Shown: positions 1-8,515 of the stretch, in pieces
Position numbering within the stretch: the stretch's first letter is position 1
Layout of the letters: each line of letters begins with the position of its first letter
Assembly (NCBI GenBank): GCA_028285645.1
Contig: JANQOV010000103.1
Location: forward strand, 1-39,580
Length of the DNA: 39,580 bases
DNA from: Hyphococcus sp.
Lineage (GTDB): Bacteria; Pseudomonadota; Alphaproteobacteria; Caulobacterales; Parvularculaceae
Reading direction: 5' to 3'
Program-made: the position numbers and the translations under genes
Notes under the pieces: model-generated
The model's input: the letters and a program-made list of their open reading frames with translations, nothing else
The model's database searches: none
Told to the model about the DNA's origin: nothing

Positions 1-1
1 G

Positions 2-1390
2 GAAGAGGAATTCGACAACTATATCCGCAAGCGAGGCCGCGTCGCCGTGCAAATCGGATTTTCGGATTCAGGGCGCTTCATGGGGCAAGCCGCCGCCAAC
101 CTTGCCATTGAACGCTTGCAAATTCTCATCGCTCGGGCGCTTGCCGAAAGGGACATTCGCGACGTTGATGTTGTCATCTTTAACACCCATGGGGAGTCCA
201 TGGGACGTGGCGGTTTTCCCGGTTCGCTGAAAGAACGCTTTGACTATTTAATGTCGCCCTGGACGCGCGCACGATACGCCCGCGAGCAGATCAACACCAA
301 ACCGGAATGCAGCTTTCAAGGCGGCGACGGCTTTTTACATTTCGAAACCGACGACCTTGCTGCGTCGACTGTTGCGGCCCTACTGCGGTGGAGTTTCGAA
401 AAGCACGAAGCTGATCGTCGGGATCGATACTATTCGGATCTTGATTATTCCTGGGACTTCTACCGCAGCATCAAGAACTGGCAGGAAGCGCTGTTTGAAA
501 ATCCTGACTACCACAAAACAATCGGCGCTTTTGCGCCCAATCTTTTATTTTCCACCGGCTCCCGCAAGGTCCGCCGGCAAAGCGGCGCAGCGATTACCGG
601 CCCCCGGTCTTTGCGCGCCATTCCCCACAATGCGATCCTGCAACAGTTAGCGGCGCCGGCGAATGTGTTTGGGGGCGTTGGCATGGCGGCGGGGCCTGAG
701 GGCGATCGGCTTGCAGATCACGTGCGCGGCTCTTCGCGCATGCAAGAAGTGATAGCGATTGTTCGCAACGCGCGGCGTCTCACCAGCCTACCGGCAATGC
801 GCGCTTATGCAATCCTGTTTGACGCAAGCTTTTGGATCAGTAAAGCGTCGCGGGAGCAAAACCCCGGCGCCGCAGCAGCGTGCGAAGAGATAGCCGCGCA
901 TTTAAGCGACCAGGAAACGCCAACAGCGATCCGCCGGCTTGCCAACCACTTCGCCGCTGATCTCGTCAAGCTTGATCGGATTTTCCTTGATCTTGACGGC
1001 GCCGCGCAACGGACCGAACGCCATGAAGATCGGCGTGGGATGCATGCGCTGCACGCCATAAGGCAAGCCCTGATCATGAAGGCGCTGATGTTGGTTGCAA
1101 CCTTGCCGTCCTTTTCGCAACGGCACGATGTTTCGCGCAGGACTTTATTTGAACTGGCGTTTCAGCTTCGTTTCGACGAACTCGCTGATCTCTCGGAGCA
1201 GATTTTTCCTGCAGTTGACGCAAGCGCGGCTGCGCTCTCCGGCATCGAAGAAGAGAGTGATGAATGGGAGGCGGCAAAACGCGGCTATCCTGAAATCCAC
1301 CGCAATGTCATTGAGCCTTTACGACAAATCCACCAGATCATCCGCGAAATTGGCGTCGGGTTGTCGCATCATTACCGCGCCTATGGCTGA
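2..1390 (+). CDS. Phosphoenolpyruvate carboxylase-like protein, C-terminal part (5' truncated by window edge)
   Basis: The frame is open from the first bases of the window, so the gene starts upstream; the in-frame GTG at 47 is internal. Motifs follow the C-terminal half of PEP carboxylase in order: GFSDSGR (usual GYSDSxKD), FNTHGESMGRGG (usual FHGRGGxxGRGG), then RSLRAIPH (usual ESLRAIPW) followed by a VFGGVGMA stretch (usual LPGWYGVG). Family members carboxylate PEP to oxaloacetate in the cytoplasm. Several normally invariant residues are changed: the Lys of SDSxK is Arg (codon 74-76), the His of FHGRGG is Asn and its first Arg is His (188-190). The second Arg (206-208) is kept. Membership in the family is well supported; PEPC activity is doubtful. 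The gene ends 66 bases before moaA and is not obviously linked to it in function. Confidence 0.72.
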   Translation, partial: EEEFDNYIRKRGRVAVQIGFSDSGRFMGQAAANLAIERLQILIARALAERDIRDVDVVIFNTHGESMGRGGFPGSLKERFDYLMSPWTRARYAREQINTKPECSFQGGDGFLHFETDDLAASTVAALLRWSFEKHEADRRDRYYSDLDYSWDFYRSIKNWQEALFENPDYHKTIGAFAPNLLFSTGSRKVRRQSGAAITGPRSLRAIPHNAILQQLAAPANVFGGVGMAAGPEGDRLADHVRGSSRMQEVIAIVRNARRLTSLPAMRAYAILFDASFWISKASREQNPGAAAACEEIAAHLSDQETPTAIRRLANHFAADLVKLDRIFLDLDGAAQRTERHEDRRGMHALHAIRQALIMKALMLVATLPSFSQRHDVSRRTLFELAFQLRFDELADLSEQIFPAVDASAAALSGIEEESDEWEAAKRGYPEIHRNVIEPLRQIHQIIREIGVGLSHHYRAYG

Positions 1391-1423
1391 CCGATTTCAA
1401 TGGCGCCGCGATCGGCGAGCCCT

Positions 1424-1429
1424 TATAAT
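1424..1429 (+). promoter_or_regulatory. Candidate -10 element for the moa operon
   Basis: A perfect TATAAT lies 28 bases before the ATG at 1457. No convincing -35 box sits 16-18 bases upstream, so this is a weak promoter call. It matters because a longer moaA reading frame would start at 1400, upstream of this element; if the -10 is real, the ATG at 1457 is the start. Confidence 0.35.
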
Positions 1430-1456
1430 AAAGTAGCCCGCGGTATTTTGAGTGAT

Positions 1457-2455
1457 ATGACAGCGTTAACAGACACATTTGGCCGGCAAATCACCTATCT
1501 CAGACTGTCCGTGACGGACCGTTGCGATTTGCGCTGCGCTTACTGCATGAGCGAGCATATGACGTTCCTGCCGAAGCGGGATGTGCTCTCCCTTGAGGAA
1601 CTGGAAACACTGTCCGGCGCGTTTATTGACCGCGGCGTTCGGAAAATTCGGATCACCGGCGGCGAGCCGCTGGTCCGCCGCGACATCATGAGTCTGATGG
1701 AGCGCCTTGGCGGGCGCCTGGGCGATGGCGGTCTTGACGAACTGACATTGACCACCAATGCAACCCAACTTGTGCGCTTTGCGGGTGATCTCAAATCCTT
1801 CGGCGTTCGGCGCATTAATGTCTCGCTTGATACGCTGGATGACGAAAAGTTCGAACGCTTAACGCGGCGTCGCGCGCTGTCCCGGGTGCTCGCCGGGATT
1901 GATGCAGCGCAAGCAGCGGGGCTCAAAGTCAAGATCAATGCTGTTGCGCTGAAGGGCGTCAATCAGGATGAACTACCGTCGATGATCGAATGGGCCCATG
2001 GGCGCGGCATGGACATGACGCTGATTGAAGTCATGCCCCTTGGCGAAATCGAAGAAGACCGGGTCGACCAATATCTCCCGCTAACGGAAGTGCGCGACGC
2101 CCTTGAAGCGCAATGGACGCTGACGCCGCTTGATATGCGCACAGGCGGGCCGGCGCGTTATGTCCGCGTCGAGGAGACCGACGGGACGCTTGGTCTTATT
2201 ACGCCGCTCACCAATAATTTTTGCGATGGCTGCAACCGCATGCGTGTCACTTGCACCGGGCGGATCTATATGTGCCTTGGGCATACGGACAGTGTTGACT
2301 TGCGCGCTGCGCTGCGCGGACCTCAGCCGATGAAGGCGCTGAATGACGCTCTTGATCGCGCGATGCTTAAAAAACCCGAGCGGCATAATTTCGACATCTC
2401 AACGCGCAATGCAACGCCGGCTGTGCCGCGGCACATGTCGATGACGGGAGGGTGA
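1457..2455 (+). CDS. moaA: GTP 3',8-cyclase MoaA
   Basis: Radical SAM enzyme that, with MoaC, turns GTP into cyclic pyranopterin monophosphate, the first step of molybdenum cofactor synthesis. The N-terminal radical SAM motif CDLRCAYC gives cysteines 23, 27 and 30. The second [4Fe-4S] site is visible near the C terminus as CDGC followed by a third Cys after 13 residues (CTGRIYMC). The protein ends in the conserved Gly-Gly needed for catalysis. The ATG at 1457 gives 332 residues, the usual length; an in-frame ATG at 1400 would add 19 residues unlike the family and would place the TATAAT at 1424 inside the gene. It is the first gene of moaA-D-E-B-C-moeA. Confidence 0.95.
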   Translation: MTALTDTFGRQITYLRLSVTDRCDLRCAYCMSEHMTFLPKRDVLSLEELETLSGAFIDRGVRKIRITGGEPLVRRDIMSLMERLGGRLGDGGLDELTLTTNATQLVRFAGDLKSFGVRRINVSLDTLDDEKFERLTRRRALSRVLAGIDAAQAAGLKVKINAVALKGVNQDELPSMIEWAHGRGMDMTLIEVMPLGEIEEDRVDQYLPLTEVRDALEAQWTLTPLDMRTGGPARYVRVEETDGTLGLITPLTNNFCDGCNRMRVTCTGRIYMCLGHTDSVDLRAALRGPQPMKALNDALDRAMLKKPERHNFDISTRNATPAVPRHMSMTGG

Positions 2456-2457
2456 GC

Positions 2458-2709
2458 GTGGCCCGGCTTTTGTTTTTTGGAAAGCTTGCCGACCTTGCCG
2501 GCGCGAAGGCGCGGGAAGAGAAGCTTTCCGACGGCGCCCACAAGATTTCTGACCTCATTAATGCAATCGGTTTGAAAGATGAAACGCTTGCAGCGGCCTT
2601 GCGGGAAGAAACCGTGCGTTTTGTGGTCAATGAACAGATAGTCAGCGGCGACGTTCCTATTAGTGATGATGACGAAGTCGCATTTTTACCGCCCGTGAGC
2701 GGCGGTTAG
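2458..2709 (+). CDS. moaD: Molybdopterin synthase sulfur carrier subunit MoaD
   Basis: Small ubiquitin-like sulfur carrier that donates sulfur to cPMP as part of molybdopterin synthase with MoaE. The C-terminal VSGG tail ends in the Gly-Gly that becomes the thiocarboxylate. There are two possible GTG starts: 2452, which overlaps the moaA stop by four bases, and 2458. The Shine-Dalgarno GGGAGG at 2446-2451 is correctly spaced only for 2458, so that start is preferred (83 residues). The gene lies 10 bases before moaE. No MoeB-type activating enzyme is encoded nearby; it must be elsewhere in the genome. Confidence 0.9.
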   Translation: MARLLFFGKLADLAGAKAREEKLSDGAHKISDLINAIGLKDETLAAALREETVRFVVNEQIVSGDVPISDDDEVAFLPPVSGG

Positions 2710-2719
2710 GGCGCGAGAC

Positions 2720-3184
2720 ATGATCAGCGTCACAGACCAGCCCTTTGATCCGGCAAACGCGCTTTCAAAGTTTGAACAACGTGCGCGCGGCGCCGGCGCC
2801 ATTGTGAATTTTATCGGCAAGGTGCGGGAGGAGGCGGACGGCGATCCTGTTGAGGCGTTAGTGCTGGAGCATTATCCTGGCGTGACGGAACAGTCGATCG
2901 CCGAGATTGCCGCTGACGCGCAGGCACGATGGCCGATCAGCGCAGTTGATATCATCCATCGCGTCGGGCGGCTTTCACCGGGCGAGCCGATTGTCATGGT
3001 CGCTGTCGCCAGCGCCCACCGACGCGCAGCGTTTGAAGCGGCAGACTTCCTTATGGACTATCTCAAAACCAGAGCGCTGTTCTGGAAAAAAGAAATTCGC
3101 GCCAGCGGCGAAACATGGATCGAGCCGCGCGACGACGATTACAAACACGCAGCGCTTTGGGAAGACAAAAAGGAAGGCGCCTAA
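2720..3184 (+). CDS. moaE: Molybdopterin synthase catalytic subunit MoaE
   Basis: Catalytic subunit that converts cyclic pyranopterin monophosphate to molybdopterin using MoaD thiocarboxylate. At 154 residues it has the normal length. Typical elements are GAIVNFIGKVRE near the N terminus, LEHYPGVTE, the IIHRVGRL segment, AVASAHRRAAFEAADFLMD, and the active-site region FWKKE. It follows moaD by ten bases and precedes moaB by three, consistent with one transcript. Confidence 0.95.
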   Translation: MISVTDQPFDPANALSKFEQRARGAGAIVNFIGKVREEADGDPVEALVLEHYPGVTEQSIAEIAADAQARWPISAVDIIHRVGRLSPGEPIVMVAVASAHRRAAFEAADFLMDYLKTRALFWKKEIRASGETWIEPRDDDYKHAALWEDKKEGA

Positions 3185-3187
3185 CCA

Positions 3188-3718
3188 ATGCATGGCATCA
3201 ATGAAGAGCTCGAATTCAAGCCGGTGCGAATTGCTGTGTTGACCGTGTCCGACAGCCGCACGCCGGCGACGGATACGTCTGGCGATATCCTGGCAGAACG
3301 TATCAAAACCGCGGGACACAAATTAGCGGCGCGCGATCTTGTGACCGATGACATCGACGTGGTCGCGAAACGGGTGTCAGCCTGGATTGATGACGAGACG
3401 GTTGATGTTGTGATTTCAACCGGCGGCACCGGACTGACGGGCCGCGACATCACGCCGGAAGCTATCAAGCCGCTTTTCGACAAGGAGATCGAGGGCTTTT
3501 CGGTGATCTTTCACAAGGTAAGCTTTGAAAGTGTCGGGCTATCCACCTTGCAATCGCGCGCAGTGGCGGGCGTCGCCAGGGACACATTTATCTTCGCGCT
3601 GCCGGGTTCTAACGGCGCCGTCAAAGACGGCTGGGACAAAGTGATTTCCTACCAACTCGATAGCCGGCACAAGCCCTGCAATCTTGTTGAGATCATGCCA
3701 CGCCTGATGGAACAGTAG
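3188..3718 (+). CDS. moaB: Molybdenum cofactor biosynthesis protein MoaB
   Basis: Member of the MoaB/MogA family, which adenylylates molybdopterin before metal insertion. The 176 residues match MoaB rather than MogA in layout: RIAVLTVSDSR at the N terminus, the pterin-binding loop STGGTGLTGRD, STLQSRAVAGVA, and ALPGSNGAVKDGWD. Because no separate mogA is seen in the operon, this protein probably supplies the adenylyltransferase step feeding MoeA. That is an inference from context, since E. coli MoaB itself is not essential for this step. Confidence 0.93.
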   Translation: MHGINEELEFKPVRIAVLTVSDSRTPATDTSGDILAERIKTAGHKLAARDLVTDDIDVVAKRVSAWIDDETVDVVISTGGTGLTGRDITPEAIKPLFDKEIEGFSVIFHKVSFESVGLSTLQSRAVAGVARDTFIFALPGSNGAVKDGWDKVISYQLDSRHKPCNLVEIMPRLMEQ

Positions 3719-3726
3719 GGTCTTGC

Positions 3727-4209
3727 ATGGCCGATGACTTAACGCATTTCGACGAAGACGGCCGGCCGCGCATGGTCGACGTGTCCGACAAAAAAGAAAG
3801 CGCGCGGCGAGCCGTCGCGCAGGGACGGGTTAAATTTGCGCCTGATGCGTATGAAATCATCCGGCAAAAGGGCGTCAAAAAAGGCGACATTCGAAAAGTC
3901 GCGGAGCTTGCCGGTGTCATGGGCGCCAAACGCACGTCGGACCTTATTCCCTTGTGTCATCCCTTGCCGATCTCTGGCGTATCCATTTCCGTTGAGCCTG
4001 ATGACGCGGCAAGCGGATTTGTTGTAACGGCGGAAGTCAAAACGACGGCGCAAACCGGCGTTGAGATGGAAGCGCTGACAGCGGTGATGACCGCGTGCCT
4101 GACGATCTATGACATGGCGAAGGCGGTTGATAAGTCGATCATCATTGAAGATGTAAAGCTGCTTGAAAAAACCGGAGGCAAATCCGGCGATTTTAAGCGC
4201 GAAGGGTGA
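3727..4209 (+). CDS. moaC: Cyclic pyranopterin monophosphate synthase MoaC
   Basis: Acts after MoaA and closes the cyclic phosphate of cPMP. The 160-residue protein contains MVDVSDK near the N terminus, the signature GAKRTSDLIPLCHPLPI, TGVEMEALTAV and the YDMAKAVDK active-site segment (the family usually has YDMCKA; the Ala is a common variant). It sits eight bases after moaB, and its TGA overlaps the GTG start candidate of moeA. Confidence 0.95.
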   Translation: MADDLTHFDEDGRPRMVDVSDKKESARRAVAQGRVKFAPDAYEIIRQKGVKKGDIRKVAELAGVMGAKRTSDLIPLCHPLPISGVSISVEPDDAASGFVVTAEVKTTAQTGVEMEALTAVMTACLTIYDMAKAVDKSIIIEDVKLLEKTGGKSGDFKREG

Positions 4210-5417
4210 CCCGGTTCGCCATGTTGAGCGTCGATGAAGCCATTGTGAAAATTCTAGCCGGCGCGGAACCGCTCAGCGCGGAAACGGTTTCGCTTTCGGA
4301 TGTGAACGGGCGCATTGCGGCTGTCGACATTGCTGCGCGAATGACTCAGCCGCCATTTTCCGCCTCTGCCATGGACGGCTATGCAGTTCGGTTTGAGGAT
4401 GTGAATCCCGGTGCAAGATTGCGCGTCATCGGCGAGGCGCCTGCGGGGACGCCTTTTGCGGGCAGCATCAGCGAAGGCGAGGCCGTGCGCATCTTTACCG
4501 GCGGCGCCGTGCCTGAAGGCGCTGATCATGTTGTCATTCAGGAAGATGTTGCGCGCGATGGTGATGAGATTACCATCGAAAGCCCGCAGGAGCGCCCGAG
4601 AAACATTCGGCCGGCCGGCGTCGACTTTTCTGAAGGCGATATTCTGGTGAAAACGGGAGAACGGCTGCACGAATTGCACGGCTCCATTTTAGCCGCTGCG
4701 AATGCGCCGGAAGTCAGTGTACGGCGGCGCCCGAAAGTTGTTCTCTTTTCGAACGGCGACGAGTTGAGAGAACCGGGCGCTGATTTGAAACCCGGCGAGA
4801 TTATCAACTCCAATCACTATGCATTAACAGCGCTTGCGGACCATTGGGGCGGCGAAGCGATCTATCTCGGATGCGCCGCGGATGAGGAAAACGTCGTCAA
4901 ATCGTTTTTTGAAAAAGCACAAGGCGCGGACATTATTCTCCCTATCGGCGGCGCATCGGTTGGCGACTATGATTACGTCAAGCCGGCCTTTCGCGCTGCG
5001 GGCGGCGAAACCGTCTTTGAAAAGATTGCCGTCAAGCCCGGCAAACCCACATGGTTCGGTCGCCTTGCGCGCGCGTGCGTGGTCGGGCTGGCTGGCAATC
5101 CAGCGTCGGCGATCGTTTGCGCAGCACTCTTTGTGCAACCGCTAGTGCGGCGCCTGGCGGGAGAGGTGGGAGATGAGGCAGCGAGTTTTATGAAGGCCAA
5201 GTCGGAAACGCCCTTGTCAGCCAATGGCGGACGCGAAGCCTATTTGCGTGCAGAAGCGATTATAGCGGGCGAGGGTCCCTTGCGCGTGCGCGCTGCCGAC
5301 AATCAGGACAGTTCGCTTTTATCTCCCTTCACATCCGCAAATGCGCTGATCCGCCGGAAACCAAATGCGCCCGCTATCGCTGCCGGCGATGACGTTGAAA
5401 TCGTCCGCTTGCGTTAA
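4206..5417 (+). CDS. moeA: Molybdopterin molybdenumtransferase MoeA
   Basis: Inserts molybdate into adenylylated molybdopterin. About 403 residues, normal for MoeA. Visible elements are PPFSASAMDGYAV, the TGGAVPEGAD loop, the MPT-binding motif PIGGASVGDYDYVK, VKPGKPTWFG, and GLAGNPASA near the C-terminal domain. Two starts are possible: the GTG at 4206, which overlaps the moaC stop, or the ATG at 4221 (reading MLSVDEA), which matches other MoeA N termini; the ribosome site GAAGGG at 4201 does not settle it. The stop codon lies within a TTAA shared with the convergent permease gene. Confidence 0.94.
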   Translation: MTRFAMLSVDEAIVKILAGAEPLSAETVSLSDVNGRIAAVDIAARMTQPPFSASAMDGYAVRFEDVNPGARLRVIGEAPAGTPFAGSISEGEAVRIFTGGAVPEGADHVVIQEDVARDGDEITIESPQERPRNIRPAGVDFSEGDILVKTGERLHELHGSILAAANAPEVSVRRRPKVVLFSNGDELREPGADLKPGEIINSNHYALTALADHWGGEAIYLGCAADEENVVKSFFEKAQGADIILPIGGASVGDYDYVKPAFRAAGGETVFEKIAVKPGKPTWFGRLARACVVGLAGNPASAIVCAALFVQPLVRRLAGEVGDEAASFMKAKSETPLSANGGREAYLRAEAIIAGEGPLRVRAADNQDSSLLSPFTSANALIRRKPNAPAIAAGDDVEIVRLR

Positions 5418-6178
5418 AAGACTAATGCCGTCCAGCGCAGCAACAAGCGCGCCGCCACATAAAGGATGAGCACTGCCGTCAGACCTTTGATGATGTTGGG
5501 CCGCAAGCCAACGCTGCCGAGGCGCGATCCGATTTGTCCGCCAATGAGCACCGCCGGGAGCAACGCCCAATAAGCGCTCAAGCCGGATACAAGACTGAGA
5601 TCGCTGAGCTTCATGACTTGTCCGCCGAGCCCGAAAAGCGAATTTATAAGAATGAATAAGGAGCACGCGCCGGCGATTTCTCGCGGGTTTCCCCAACGGA
5701 GAAAATAAAGCACCGGCGCGAGAAAAATGCCGCCGCCAATGCCAGCCAGTCCCGACACAAAACCAATGCCGCCGCCGACGGCAAAGTTGACAACCATTGG
5801 CGCTTTGCGCGCCCGGCTTTCTTCGATCTTGGCGCGAGTCTCAAATGCAAGACGCAGCCCCGCAACCAGCAATGAAAAGCCGAGCACGCCGACAAACACC
5901 GTTTCCGATATTGGCAATCGTCCGCCGACCCAGGCGGCGGGCGCCGACGCCGCCATCCACGGCAAAAGGCGGTTGACGGGCAAATGACCTGCGCGCCAAA
6001 ACCGCCAGACGCCGCCGCTCACCACAATGATGTTACAGATCAGCGCGATCGATGGCAGGATGCGGTAATCAGCGCCATGAAGGACAAGGAGCGCGTTGTA
6101 GGTTGAACCGCCGCCAAAGCCGACAGCGGCGTATAAGAGTGCGGTGATAAAAAACAGGGCGGCAAGAAGCGCAGTCAT
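5414..6178 (-). CDS. TauE/SafE family sulfite exporter-like membrane permease
   Basis: Polytopic inner-membrane protein of the TauE/SafE family, which exports small anions such as sulfite or sulfoacetate; the substrate here is unknown. The 254 residues contain the two-half layout: GFGGG at the start of the first half (AAVGFGGGSTYN) and the paired GLAGIGGGIFLAPVL at the start of the second, with about eight hydrophobic segments. The ATG at 6178 is chosen because the upstream extension to 6337 has no hydrophobic or family-like sequence and runs into mobA on the other strand. The gene is divergent from mobA (55-base gap) and convergent with moeA. Confidence 0.85.
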   Translation of the reverse strand: MTALLAALFFITALLYAAVGFGGGSTYNALLVLHGADYRILPSIALICNIIVVSGGVWRFWRAGHLPVNRLLPWMAASAPAAWVGGRLPISETVFVGVLGFSLLVAGLRLAFETRAKIEESRARKAPMVVNFAVGGGIGFVSGLAGIGGGIFLAPVLYFLRWGNPREIAGACSLFILINSLFGLGGQVMKLSDLSLVSGLSAYWALLPAVLIGGQIGSRLGSVGLRPNIIKGLTAVLILYVAARLLLRWTALVF

Positions 6179-6233
6179 AATCCCAGTGTTGGTTGTGCGG
6201 TCAAACACAGTAGCAGGAATTGGACGAACGAGC

Positions 6234-6851
6234 ATGAGTAAAGAAGGCGCAAGCGAACGAATTGGCGTCATTCTCGCAGGCGGGGGCTCGCGCCGGATGG
6301 AGGGGCGCGACAAAGCGACCGTAGACCTTGCCGGCAAGAGACTTGTCGATCATGTGATCGATCGATTGGCGCCGCAGGCGGATCGCTTGTTGATCTCGGG
6401 CGCCCGTGATTATGTGACGGGACTTACATTCATTGCCGATAGGGACGACGGACCTTCCGGTCCGGCCGCAGGCCTTTGGGCGGCGGCGCATTGGATCGAG
6501 GAAGTAGCATCATCTGCAACCGGCTTTGTAACGGCGCCCGTTGACGGACCCTTTTTACCGACGGACCTGTTTGAGCAACTGGCGGGCGAGGGCGCCAGTG
6601 CTGTCGCCTGCACGAAGCAAGGCATTCACCCCACCTTCGCCTATTGGCAAATCGATGACCTGTTGCGCGTTTTGGGCGCTGTAGAAAAAGGAGAAGGGTT
6701 GGCGCTCCACGAGTTGGCGAAACGATGCAATGCAAGGCGGGTTTCCATTGAGAGCGAAGACGCCTTTTTTAACGTCAATGCGCCATCAGACCTTAAACGT
6801 GCTGAGGCGCTCGCTAAAACGCAGGTGACGGAGTCCGACTCCCGTGAATGA
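6234..6851 (+). CDS. mobA: Molybdenum cofactor guanylyltransferase MobA
   Basis: Transfers GMP to molybdenum-molybdopterin to make the MGD form used by DMSO-reductase family enzymes such as the formate dehydrogenase at 21.5 kb. The nucleotide-binding signature GVILAGGGSRRMEGRDKA is at residues 13-30, and an Asp loop PVDGPFLP stands where others have DxPFLP. FNVNAPSDLKRAE near the end is typical. The length is 205 residues with the ATG at 6234; a longer frame from 6144 overlaps the divergent permease. The last codons overlap the matB start by eight bases, so the two genes are probably co-translated. Confidence 0.92.
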   Translation: MSKEGASERIGVILAGGGSRRMEGRDKATVDLAGKRLVDHVIDRLAPQADRLLISGARDYVTGLTFIADRDDGPSGPAAGLWAAAHWIEEVASSATGFVTAPVDGPFLPTDLFEQLAGEGASAVACTKQGIHPTFAYWQIDDLLRVLGAVEKGEGLALHELAKRCNARRVSIESEDAFFNVNAPSDLKRAEALAKTQVTESDSRE

Positions 6852-8367
6852 TAATCTTTATGCATTGTTTCAAAAATCGTTTGAGCATGCGTTCGACAAG
6901 CCCTATTTGGTAACACCCAAGGGCACCGTCACCACCTATGGCGAACTGGACGAACTTTCGGCGAAATTCGCAGCGCAGCTTTTGGGTCTTGGCGTTGCGC
7001 CGGGCGACCGGATCGTTGCGCAGATAGATAAATCTGTTGGCGCGGTTGCGCTTTATCTCGGCGCTTTGCGCGCAGGCGCTGTCTTCGTGCCACTCAACAC
7101 GGCGTATACCGCAAATGAAGTTGCGTATTTTCTGGAAGACGCCGAGCCAAAACTGTTGGTATGCCGCCCGCAAGACATTGATGCGCTTGGACCCATTACG
7201 AAAACCTGCGGCGTCGCGAATGTCCAATCCATGGGATGGGCGGCAAGGCTGGACGATGCTTCCGATTTTTGGTCAACGGCTGCGGCGTGCTCGCCGGCGC
7301 ATGACATTGTCGCCCGCGCCGCCGATGACCTTGCATCCATTCTTTACACGTCAGGAACGACGGGGCGTTCAAAAGGCGCCATGCTGACCCATGAGAATTT
7401 GCGCTCCAACGCTTTGGCGCTCCACAAGCTTTGGGGTTTTGTTCCAAACGACGTACTTTTGCATGCGCTGCCGATCTTTCACATTCACGGGCTGTTCGTT
7501 GCGCTTCACACGGCGCTGATCAACGCCTCGACGATTCTGTTCCTTGAAAAATTCGATGTGGAACAAGTCCGCGCCGAGCTTTCCAAGGCAAGCGTCATGA
7601 TGGGCGTTCCCACTTTTTATACGCGGCTCCTCGCGGCTGGTCTTTCCAAGGCGGAATGCAATCACATGCGCTTGTTTATCTCGGGGTCAGCGCCGCTCAC
7701 CGCGCAAGCCTCCGACGAATGGGCGGCCCGCACCGGCCATCGCATCCTGGAGCGTTATGGCATGACAGAAGCGGGGATGATCACCTCGAACCCGCTGGAG
7801 GGCGAACGCATTGCCGGGACGGTGGGCTATGCGCTGCCGGGTGTAGAAGTGCGGGTAGCGGATGAGAAGGGCGATGAACAACCGCGCGGCGAGATTGGCG
7901 TCATTGAAGTCCGTGGACCGAATATTTTCAAAGGCTATTGGCGGATGTCGGAAAAGACCCGAGAGGAATTCAGGTCCGATGGTTTCTTTATTACCGGCGA
8001 CAATGGCGTCATGGCGCCGGATGGACGGGTTACCATTGTCGGGCGCGCCAAGGATCTCATTATCTCCGGCGGCTACAACATTTATCCCAAAGAAATCGAA
8101 GCCGTGCTTGATGACATCTACAGCGTCAAAGAAAGCGCTGTTGTCGGCGCGCCGCACAAGGATCTTGGCGAGGGTGTTGTCGCCGTGCTGGTCGCCGACA
8201 AGGAAAAGGTAAGCGATCACGAAATTGAAGCAGCGCTCAACGAGCGGCTTGCGCGTTTCAAACATCCCCGCAAGTTTTTTTGGGTGGACGAATTGCCGCG
8301 CAACGCTATGGGCAAGGTTCAAAAGACGACGCTGCGCAAAGCTTATCGCGACGTCTATAAAGCGTAG
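6844..8367 (+). CDS. matB: Malonyl-CoA synthetase (MatB-type acyl-CoA ligase)
   Basis: ANL-superfamily ligase making malonyl-CoA (or methylmalonyl-CoA) from the free acid, ATP and CoA. The P-loop YTSGTTGRSKGAML is near residue 170, HALPIFHIHGLFVA follows, then SGSAPL, the ERYGMTEAGMITSNP segment that in MatB proteins forms the substrate site, DGFFITGDNG, and the C-terminal catalytic lysine in PRNAMGKVQK. The match to the Rhodopseudomonas MatB pattern is strong along the whole 507 residues. The start is a GTG inside the end of mobA. It could supply malonyl-CoA for fatty acid synthesis upstream of the storage-lipid locus at 9-13 kb, which is an inference from position. Confidence 0.88.
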   Translation: MNDNLYALFQKSFEHAFDKPYLVTPKGTVTTYGELDELSAKFAAQLLGLGVAPGDRIVAQIDKSVGAVALYLGALRAGAVFVPLNTAYTANEVAYFLEDAEPKLLVCRPQDIDALGPITKTCGVANVQSMGWAARLDDASDFWSTAAACSPAHDIVARAADDLASILYTSGTTGRSKGAMLTHENLRSNALALHKLWGFVPNDVLLHALPIFHIHGLFVALHTALINASTILFLEKFDVEQVRAELSKASVMMGVPTFYTRLLAAGLSKAECNHMRLFISGSAPLTAQASDEWAARTGHRILERYGMTEAGMITSNPLEGERIAGTVGYALPGVEVRVADEKGDEQPRGEIGVIEVRGPNIFKGYWRMSEKTREEFRSDGFFITGDNGVMAPDGRVTIVGRAKDLIISGGYNIYPKEIEAVLDDIYSVKESAVVGAPHKDLGEGVVAVLVADKEKVSDHEIEAALNERLARFKHPRKFFWVDELPRNAMGKVQKTTLRKAYRDVYKA

Positions 8368-8407
8368 GAAAAAACAACAACAAATGTGATGAACAACGCT
8401 GTTGTTG

Positions 8408-8430
8408 CGCCGCACAATTGCGGCGTTTGT
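8408..8430 (+). terminator. Weak intrinsic terminator after matB
   Basis: CGCCGC and GCGGCG pair around a six-base ACAATT loop, followed by TTTGTT. A second small hairpin, AACAAC-GCT-GTTGTT, precedes it. The T tract is interrupted, so strength is uncertain. Confidence 0.45.
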
Positions 8431-8515
8431 TAACTGCTTTTTTCGGAATTAATCGCTTTCTTCACTGGCGGAACACTGTAAGATTCAAGTCAGTAGAAGT
8501 TCTTTTAGGTCCTTT

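Noticed and set aside
7687-8415. 242-residue minus-strand frame opposite matB
   Set aside because: Lies over the conserved matB sequence and has no motifs.
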